Source: Anaeramoeba flamelloides (Eukaryota > Metamonada > Anaeramoebidae). Taken from it: a stretch of 64,000 bases of DNA. The stretch spans positions 7,445,001 to 7,509,000 of the forward strand of contig JANTQA010000070.1 of the NCBI GenBank assembly GCA_027625915.1. The letters are read 5' to 3'. The translations under genes were made by a program, and so were the position numbers. Of this stretch, positions 56,400-64,000 are shown piece after piece (position 1 is the stretch's first letter; every line of letters begins with the position of its first letter). The notes below the pieces were generated by a model that searched no databases, was not told the origin of the DNA, and saw only the letters and a program-made list of their open reading frames with translations.

Positions 56400-57600
56400 C
56401 GAATTTTGAGTGCCACTGTTTATTTGAAATCTAATATTACAAAATCATTTCTTTAAACTGAACATATCAATATTTTAATCAATGGACGAGAGTGTCATAT
56501 ATCATAGTTTTTTATATTGATATAAAAGATAAAAAATGTAAATCCAAATAAATGAAAAAATTGATCATGAAAAAATAAAAATCAGATATATATTGATCTT
56601 ACCCTTAACATTTAATATAATTAATTCTTCGTAAACTTTACTGGGTTTTGTTTTCCATTCTGAATTAAAATAATTTTGTAAAATTTTTAAGAAACAAATT
56701 ACTTTATATTTATGAAAAATATCCAAAATGAATTTAAAAATCCTATTTTAATTAATTTATCTAATTCTAGTTGGATTCAGAAAATAGGATATTTATTAAA
56801 TTCCCCTTTAGAAATAAAATAGTTAATGGACAAATTGGTTTGATTTGATAATTATCTATTTTCCATTAAAATGAGAACAAAAAATAATACTGAATCTTGA
56901 TCGAAATTTTTTCTAAATTTTTCATTTATTTTGGGTTGAATATTTTGTAGTTATTTTTAGATTTCAATAATTTAATTTTCTTTGCTTTAATATTTGGCAC
57001 AGGTTTTCTTTTTTTTTGCTGAATTTGATAGAAATATTTTAAAAAATGTATTTGATAACAAATTTTAAAAAAAAAAGATTTTTCTTAAATAATATTAAAT
57101 AGTAATGGAGTGACAAGATTCAGATAATTAATTGTTCAGATTCATATAAATTAAGAAGATAAAGAAAAACATTTGTCTTCAAAAATAGTTTTTGATTGTT
57201 TTTTTTTTTTAAATTTTGTTTTCAACAAGTTTATTAGGATAGACGATCTTTTGTGTTTGGTATTGGAAAAGAAAAGATTTTTACAAAATGAAAACGTACC
57301 ATTTCTATTTTTTTATTTTCTTCTTTAATTAATTTTAACCATTCATATAAACACAATTCTCGATCCAAAACCTAAATTTAATAAAATCTAAAATTTAATC
57401 AAAAAAAAATGTTCGAAAAATTAAAGATTGGATGATTCAACTCTGAATTAATCTGGATAACTTTATTTCTTTCATAAATAGTATAGTGAATGATAATTTT
57501 CAGTTTTCAAAGTTTACATTTTCGATTGCCCTCAAAAAATTATTTTTTCAGGAATTTTGTTGTAATTATAATATTTGGAAATGAAAAATTTTCGTTACTT
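56400..57600 (+). repeat. Rep-2 dispersed repeat, copy 3
   Basis: Very clear alignment with 3540-4760: CCAAAATGAATTTAAAAATCC, CAGAAAATAGGATATTTATT, GGGTTGAATATTTTGTAGTT, ATCCAAAACCTAAATTTAAT and AAAGATTGGATGATTCAACTC have counterparts in order. Confidence 0.6.
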
Positions 57601-57619
57601 CCTTAAATATAATTTTTTC

Positions 57620-58780
57620 CATGAAGTTCCATTAAACCAAAAAATTTTTTACCAAAATTTCAAATAAAATTCAAAAAAATATCAGCCAGAAATTCAAATT
57701 TAAAAATAAACATCATTTCTGAATACTGTAATACCAAGTTTACTTTTGATAGTCTTTTCAGAAAATAATTATTGTTTTTAAAGGTTTGGTGCATTTTCAT
57801 ACTATTTTTGAAAAGGACAAAATCCAACTTATTCTCAATAAAATTATTCTCACTCAAAATAATTTTGAGTGAAGAATGAAAAAATCTTATATTCTCTGAA
57901 AGGAATGTTCACAAATATACCCTAAAATTCAAACATACTAAAGTCTTGAAATAACATTGTTTAAAAAATCTATTTTATTTCAAAAAAAGTTCAATTATTA
58001 TTATAGAATTCGAAAAAATATTATTTATTTATTAAATGTGGATTTTAAAACAATTTTTTTTCTTTTTGTTTCACAAATAAGACTCGAAAAATAGCCAAAC
58101 AATCAAATTAAAAATTCTATCCAAATACTTTTTTGAAAACCTGGAAAATTCATCTCAAAACCTTAAAAAAATACTTCAAATTCTGATTATTTTTAAGAAT
58201 GATAAATATTCCAATCTTAATTCAATTTTTAGAGTAGTAAGAATACAAAGATTGGAAGTGTAAGTTGGTTTTGTTTTTATTTCATAATTTTTTTTAAATC
58301 TTTTCAACCAATAAAACATATTTTAATAATTAATTCTAAGAATAATCATTGATTAAATATTATCAGGTAATTTGTTTTAATAATAGCAGTTCGTCATTTA
58401 TATTCAGATTATTTTAAAAAAAAAACATGAACTAATCGTTTTTTTTTTCAAGAAATTTAATAAATATTATTGAAAATCAAAGATTAATTGTTTTTTGAAA
58501 TCTTTATGGTTTTTTTATTTTATTTATTTTTCTTATATTTTTAAAATAAGATTAAAATTCCATGTTATTTGTTTCTTACAAAATCTTAGGAAGTACTAAA
58601 CGTGAGATTTCCAAAAAATAAAAATTATTTTTATAAAATTTTCTTTTAGGTTTTTCTGATACATTAAAACAAATAAAAAAAGGATCTAGATCTTTTAACT
58701 CAAATTAAATTGTCAAAAAATAATTTTTTGAACCACTATTAAAGTTCGATACAGGTGAAGATCGATCCCCAAGAATTAAA
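57620..58780 (+). repeat. Rep-1 dispersed repeat, copy 4
   Basis: Contains TTGTTTTTAAAGGTTTGGTG, AAGAAATTTAATAAATATT and GGAAGTACTAAACGTGAGATTT, all paralleled in the 22735 copy. It lies tail-to-head with a Rep-2 copy. Confidence 0.6.
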
Positions 58781-59151
58781 ATTAACAATTTTCCAACTCC
58801 TCAAGATAATCATTTTTCATATTTCAAGGATTTGAAGCAATAAGAAACTAATATCTTTTTGGATACTTGTTTTCTAAATCTTGGATCAGTTAATTTTTGA
58901 GCTTCCTTGAAAAAATTAAAAACATATTATAATTTTAAATGACTTACCAAGTCTTTCACTGGTTATTGGATAAACAGTTGATTAACAACATATATCGAAG
59001 AAAGAATTGTAAGTTAAACAGTTGATATTTTTCAATACTTTGAAATAAAAGTACTCATAAAAACACTTAAAAACACTCGTCAGTATTTTTTTAATTCATT
59101 TTTTTTAAAAAACAAACTTTAATTAATAATTAACTAAAATAACAATAACAA

Positions 59152-59733
59152 ATGAGATCAATCAAATGTGTCGTTGTTGGAGATGGAGCTGTTGGTAAAA
59201 CATGTTTACTTATTAGTTATACAACAAATGCGTTTCCAGGTGAATACATCCCAACTGTATTTGATAACTACTCGGCCAATGTAATGGTTGATGGAGAACC
59301 AATCAATTTGGGACTTTGGGATACAGCAGGACAAGAAGATTATGATCGATTAAGACCCTTATCATATCCCCAAACAGATGTCTTTTTAATTTGCTTCTCT
59401 TTAATCTCACCATCATCATTCGAAAATGTCAAGGCTAAATGGGTTCAAGAAATTTCGCACCATTGCCCAGGTGTCACAAAAATCCTTGTTGGAACCAAAC
59501 TGGATCTTAGAGACGACCAAGACACCATCCTCAAACTTAAGGAAAAAAACCTTGATCCTATCTCTTATCAAGACGGAATGAAATTGAGTAAAGAAATTGG
59601 AGCACTCAAATACATCGAATGTTCTGCTTTGACACAAAAGAACTTGAAAGCAGTCTTTGACGAAGCAATTAGAGCTGTTTTGTCACCACCAAAACCAGAT
59701 AAAAAGACAGGAGGCAAATGCTCAATCCTCTAA
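59152..59733 (+). CDS. Rac: Rac-type Rho GTPase, 193 aa, single exon
   Basis: A complete Rho-family GTPase that controls actin remodelling at the plasma membrane. GDGAVGKT (residues 10-17) is the P-loop, with Gly at 12. [11 protein letters not shown] holds the switch I Thr35, DTAGQED carries Gln61, and TKLD (115-118) is the base-specificity motif, followed by the Rho insert helix and ECSAL. It ends KTGGKCSIL, a CAAX box whose final Leu predicts geranylgeranylation. The first 80 residues are nearly those of animal Rac1. The polybasic stretch before the CAAX box is weaker than in Rac1 (two Lys and Gly-Gly instead of a Lys/Arg run). It has no intron, unlike the Rab in this window. Codon use is less AT-extreme than its surroundings, consistent with strong constraint and expression. 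Rac versus Cdc42 is settled by the [17 protein letters not shown] stretch. Confidence 0.97.
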   Translation: MRSIKCVVVGDGAVGKTCLLISYTTNAFPGEYIPTVFDNYSANVMVDGEPINLGLWDTAGQEDYDRLRPLSYPQTDVFLICFSLISPSSFENVKAKWVQEISHHCPGVTKILVGTKLDLRDDQDTILKLKEKNLDPISYQDGMKLSKEIGALKYIECSALTQKNLKAVFDEAIRAVLSPPKPDKKTGGKCSIL

Positions 59734-59781
59734 TTAATTTTATATTTTTTATTCATTCTCCCTTTTTTTTTTTTTTGATTT

Positions 59782-60537
59782 TTAAGGGATTAGCCTCGCC
59801 ATAGATTTCTCTATTATCAAAGTATGTTGTAATTGGGTGTAAATGGTATTAGTGCACCATGGCTCAAATAGCTCTAAAAAATCTATTATAAATCTTATTG
59901 CACAATAAATTATTAAATTTTTTACTAATGATCACAATTAAAAAATTTCATTTTGAAAAATTTTTTTTTAATTCCTTTACCAGAATCTAAAAATAAAAAC
60001 TCCAAAATACAGTATTCCAGTAGTTAATAATTGATATTTAGAACTTCCAAAAGTAACTATTTTTAGAATTTTTGAATTTCAAGATTAACTCAATAATCAT
60101 CAACATAAAAGTACAAAGACTGATATGTTTTGTTTGCTTTTGATAATTCTACTTATATCATCAATATATTTCCATGATTTGAGAAATAATTTGACAAAAA
60201 ACTTTATTCGTTAATTATTTAATTTTTAAAAAAAAATGAATTTTTTAGTAACTAATCTACATTTCGCCATAAATTTAAGAAAGATGTTTTATGACTTTGT
60301 AGTCTGAATATTGATAATTCAATCTTTAAATTTATGGCGAAATGCAGATTTTATTCTGAATTTGCTGGATGTTTTTTACTAATACATAGATCATTTTTAA
60401 TTGATGAGATCAACAAATATTACTACTTGACTAATCGATTTTTTAGAGGCATTTGAAAGATGTAACACTAATGTGGTTAGGTCCATAACAACATTCTTTG
60501 GTCCTAGGCTTCTCCTTGGTAGAAGCTAATCCCTTAA
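59782..60537. mobile_element. 756-bp element with long imperfect terminal inverted repeats, beside Rac
   Basis: The left end TTAAGGGATTAGCCTC and the right end GAAGCTAATCCCTTAA are inverted. Imperfect pairing continues for about 130 bp (for example CTCTAAAAAATCTATTA against TAATCGATTTTTTAGAG). A separate inner hairpin pairs ATCTACATTTCGCCATAAATT (60258-60278) with its complement near 60330-60350. The left end is only 49 bp after the Rac stop, so it probably forms part of the Rac 3' UTR or terminator region. A related fragment lies at 41480-41560. Confidence 0.7.
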
Positions 60538-60699
60538 GGGAGTCTTGTATCTTTTTGAAAACTTTTTCATAAAAATAAAAATACAAAACTAAATTTATAT
60601 TTTTTTTTTTTTTGGTTTGATTTGTTTTTACTTTTATAACCTAATTAATACTCCTGATTAAGAAATAAATTGAACAAAATTTTTTTTCTCCATTCAAAA

Positions 60700-61480
60700 A
60701 AATTTTTAAGTAATTAGCAAACTAAAAAAAATCTTCAAGTAAATTTAATAGCAAATTCAAAAAAAAATTATGGCCTCTTGAAATTGAAAAATGAGTAAAA
60801 AAACTGATAATTACAAAAACCAAACTAACTTTTGAAGCTATTCCTAGAAATAAATTATTTTTTAAAAAAGTTTGATCCATTTTTCTCATTTTTTTAAAAA
60901 GTTCAAAATTCAACATATTTCTGAATTATTTAAAAAAAATTATCATCTTTGAAAGAAGGAAGAAAAATTATTGTATGGAAAGTAATTAAACTAAAATACA
61001 TTTTAAAAATGAAAATACTCAGTTCTGAATTAATTTGGAATAAAAAATATACTTAATTTTAAAAAAATTACAATAATTAATTTAAACTTGAAAAATATAT
61101 TTTATTTATTCAAAGAACAGTTCAAATCAATTTTGTTTTTTTATTAAAAAAAAAAAAAAAAAAACGAGAAAAAAAAACAACAACCAAATTAAAGATTCTC
61201 AGAAAATTCTTTTTCAAAACCGGTTAAATGCAAACTTACACTCTAAAGAAAAAATATTGAATTTGATTATTTATAATAAATAATTATTAACTCAATATAA
61301 ATTTTTTAGGTGGATTATTGACAACTCAAAGATTAAACATATTAATAGATTTTTCTATTTTTTAAAGATCTTCAAATAAATAAAACGAATAGAAATAAAT
61401 AATAAACTAAATTTCAAAAATAGGTTCTGATTATTCATTAGAAAAAATTTTGTTTAATTGTCTTTTTTTTTTGTATTTTG
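60700..61480 (+). repeat. Rep-1 dispersed repeat, copy 5 (shortened)
   Basis: TTTGATCCATTTTTCTCATT, AGTTCAAAATTCAACATATT and AACTTAATTTTAAAAAAATTA-like strings match the 22735 copy; the right third is missing. The M3 element follows within 220 bp. Confidence 0.6.
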
Positions 61481-61692
61481 AAATATAATATATTTTACTA
61501 ATGTGTTTTGAGATAATAACCAAATTGATTAATCAATAAAAATATAATGGTAGTAAAAAAAAGAAGATCAAAAAATTTACAAACTTTTCCGAATTATTCA
61601 ATACTTTCCCAAACTTTTTTTTACGGTAACCTCGGTACTATCTTAAACTCTTTAGAAAGTTAATCTCTTTTTTATTGTAGTTATTAAAAATT

Positions 61693-62236
61693 ATAAACTA
61701 AACCCCGTTCCAAAAATTTTGACACACCCAAAATCCAAAATAGGCAAAAAAAAAACCAATTTATTATATTTTTCCAAACCTAATATAAAACCACATTTAA
61801 GTTACTCAGTATTAATGTTTTAATAAGTAATCATTCGAACCCAAATAAAATAAAAAAATATAAAACTCAGGAATAAAAACAGGTGTGTCCAAAATAATGA
61901 AACGAGCGGAACAAAAAATGTATTGGTAAATATGTTGAAATTTCACCAACAATTGTTGATCGATCAAATTTTAAGATACCATCTACCAATTGTATGTGAT
62001 TTTCCAATTTAATAAACTCAACACTAACCTTCTATCAACCATTGGAAAAAAATTTCGAGATCTAATGAAACAGATAACGTAACTGCAAAAAAGGAAATGA
62101 AAACAAAACAAAAAAGACAAAAAATGAAATAATAGTTTGTAAAATCAAAATTCTTTTCAAATTGAATTTAAAGTGCAGTAATGATGTTCTTTCCACTGTT
62201 TAAACTGTGTCCAAAATTTTGGAAACTAGTTTAGTA
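61693..62236 (+). mobile_element. Tc1-end-like short element (M3 family), with an extra internal end
   Basis: The left end AAACTAAACCCCGTTCCAAAA is followed by TTTTGACACACC, and the right end TGTGTCCAAAATTTTGGAAA is inverted. An internal inverted end (TGTGTCCAAAATAATGAAAC near 61884) makes a second, about 200-bp inverted-repeat unit at the left. The right part matches 27512-28065 inverted. Confidence 0.65.
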
Positions 62237-62750
62237 TATTTTACTAATATAAAGGTTGAGTTTAAAAAAAAAAATACCTAACACCAAAATAACATTGTAT
62301 GAAATTTTATTACAGGTTTTATAATAAAAAAAAAATTTTTTTTAATTTGGTCATTATTTTGATAAAATTTTTAATGATGTTGGTATGAATATTTGTGTGA
62401 TTTTCTATAAAATAAGATAAAAGTTTTAAAAAAATATATAATTTCTATATAATATAATTTTCATATGTTATAATAGTAATTTTTTTGTTAAAGTAAAATT
62501 AAAAAAGATAGCTTTAAAAACAAAGGAAAAAAGAATCGACTTCTTTTCTCAAAAAAGAAGAAGAAGAAAAAGACAAAGAGAAAAATGAAAGAAAAAAATT
62601 TTTTTTTCAGGTTTTTTTTTTTTTTGTAAAGGCAATCTATCCACAGTTGGTTGGTGTTAACTGATATTGTGATTGTGGTTTCAGCTGGAAAAGAAATTTC
62701 TTTCAGAAGAAATTAGCCAAAAAAATTTTATATACTAAATTCAAGTATAG

Positions 62751-63177
62751 ATATATATATATATGTATATATAAACTCTTTTTCAAAAATTGTGACTCAC
62801 CTGAAATAATAAATTGAAAAAAAAAAAATTTATCCTTTAGTATTCAAGAACAATTAATAACTAAATATGATTTGTAATTCACTTTTAAGTCATTCTAAAT
62901 CTATAAAAGCCTGATATATTAAAAATTAAAAAAAATAAAACCAAAAACTAAAAAAAAGTGAGTAACAATTTTTGAAATGAGAATTACCCATTTTTTATTA
63001 CTGAACTTTCACTGAAAAAAAGTTGAACAACAATATTTTTTATGAATAATTAAATCCATTTTCAAAGACATTACATAGTCTCAATTTTCTTAGTGATTAT
63101 TTGTCTTTTCGAAGATCTCTTTTTTTTTTCAAGATGATCTATATAAAAAAACAAAAAAAAGGAAAAAAAAGAAAAAG

Positions 63178-63215
<38 letters not shown>

Positions 63216-63433
63216 TCAAAAACAAAGAAAAAGAAAAACAAAAGAAAAACAAAAGAAAAAAAAAAGAAAAAAAAAATTTGAAAAAGCAAAACTAAAATTT
63301 TGCAAAAATTAGAAAAAATGATTCAAAAATTTTCAAATATTTTTTTTTAAGAATACTGGAATAAACCCTCAAAACAACTCCCATTAACATTATAAAGTGA
63401 GTCAAAATTTCTGAAAAATAGTTTATATATATA
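62751..63433 (-). mobile_element. Non-autonomous Tc1-end-like element with GTGACTC termini, copy B
   Basis: The left end ATAAACTCTTTTTCAAAAATT runs into GTGACTCACC, and the right end AGTGAGTCAAAATTTCTGAA runs to AGTTTATATATA. It is the inverted counterpart of 21279-21950. A third end (AGTGAGTAACAATTTTTGAA near 62957) lies inside, as in copy A. The A-rich block at 63140-63290 belongs to its middle. Confidence 0.75.
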
Positions 63434-63449
63434 ACTTTATTTGAGTCAA

Positions 63450-63730
63450 AGTTGCCAAATTTATTTTTCAAATATCTATTATTATATCAAAATTAACTTT
63501 TGAAGAAACATAAAGAAATATCTAGAATAATAAAAATCAATGGTAAGTTGATATTATGTATGATTTTACGCCCTAATACTAATATAAAAGTAAAAAATAT
63601 ACATTTTTCTGTTATTTTTTTAAATTAGAACTTTTCGAATATCTATAAGTAATAGTTTTGAGCTAAGTATTCGGTGAGGTTTTAATAGTAATCATTCTTT
63701 TATAACAGGAAACCTTTTGTTCATGGGGTT
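63450..63730 (+). repeat. Rep-4 dispersed repeat, copy 2
   Basis: AATATCTAGAATAATAAAAATCA and GGTAAGTTGATATTATG correspond to the block at 54330-54460. Confidence 0.4.
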
Positions 63731-64000
63731 TTTGAAAAAATGTGTTGAAAAATAAAATAATAAAAAATGTACAGTTTTTTACTTTTCTATTAGTACTCGG
63801 GCTTTAAACAAATTAATCAATAGTTTTTCTTGGACAATCAAAAAAACCTAAATTCTGGTATTTATCTATTGGGAAAAACAACAATTGCTATTTCGATCTT
63901 CAAATGAAGATCTTATAAATTTCCAATAGAAATCAATAGCATTTTTCAAAAATCATTTAAATTGTTTCATAATATTAAAATAACATGTTTTTAAAAGTAA

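Larger units (their letters stand above)
56140..59151. other. Intergenic region between the divergent MFS and Rac genes
   Basis: Almost entirely covered by a Rep-2 copy (56400-57600) followed directly by a Rep-1 copy (57620-58780). The remaining 370 bp before the Rac ATG should carry its promoter and 5' leader; the leader end is A-rich (TAACAATAACAA before the ATG). Confidence 0.5.
59734..64000. other. Region downstream of Rac to window end; no gene seen
   Basis: Contains an inverted-repeat element directly after Rac (59782-60537), Rep-1 (60700-61480), an M3 element (61693-62236), a GTGACTC-end element (62751-63433) with a long A-rich tract, and Rep-4 (63450-63730). The last 270 bp are AT-rich with nothing recognised. 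Confidence 0.5.

Noticed and set aside
58740-58790. A possible tRNA T-arm (GTTCGATACAGG) near the end of Rep-1
   Set aside because: No anticodon arm or acceptor stem could be paired around it. A scan for GGTTCGAATCC-like boxes on both strands gave no convincing tRNA elsewhere either.
63071-63295. Lys-rich and Phe-rich frames around the A-rich block
   Set aside because: They are homopolymer translations within a non-coding element.

Overview
The window looks like nuclear DNA of an AT-rich, free-living amoeboid protist. Coding segments are separated by long A/T homopolymers, (TA)n tracts and old repeats. Introns are GT-AG and the standard stop codons are used. The gene content (a Rab32-type GTPase, a Rac-type GTPase, an RCC1 protein with two BTB domains, and long proteins rich in Lys/Glu or Asn) fits an anaeramoebid-like lineage best. 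That assignment is an inference from style; dictyostelids or Entamoeba-like amoebae are not excluded by what I can see.

I support eight host genes. (1) A Rab32-family GTPase, minus strand, five exons, 107-5769. (2) A 1281-residue coiled-coil protein, plus strand, 6912-10757, divergent from the Rab. (3) An RCC1/BTB protein, plus strand, two exons, 17321-26460. (4) A UBL-UAS-UBX-like (FAF1-type) protein, minus strand, two exons, 29018-32327. (5) An NF-YA transcription-factor subunit, minus strand, two exons, 38526-39141, too short to stand out as an ORF. (6) A 900-residue helical protein of unknown function, minus strand, 44622-47324. (7) An MFS transporter, minus strand, three exons including a 29-nt microexon, 50580-56139. 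(8) A single-exon Rac-type GTPase, plus strand, 59152-59733.

Three of the genes are split by one very large intron each (4.6, 7.1 and 3.9 kb), while their other introns are 100-350 nt. The large introns, like the intergenic DNA, hold layers of decayed mobile elements. These include a 5'-truncated non-LTR retrotransposon (11.95-14.82 kb), a decayed Tc1/mariner element (33.2-34.3 kb), and several short inverted-repeat families. One of those is a ~197-bp near-palindromic MITE inserted with a TA duplication inside the LINE reverse transcriptase; an almost identical copy sits at 37.27 kb. Two longer repeat families with no recognisable product (Rep-1, five copies; Rep-2, three copies) account for much of the remaining space.

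The genes do not form an operon or an evident pathway; the two GTPases and the RCC1/BTB protein simply fit a signalling-rich amoeboid cell. I saw no CRISPR array, rRNA or convincing tRNA. All repeat families and exon junctions were found by eye, so boundaries of old copies are approximate.
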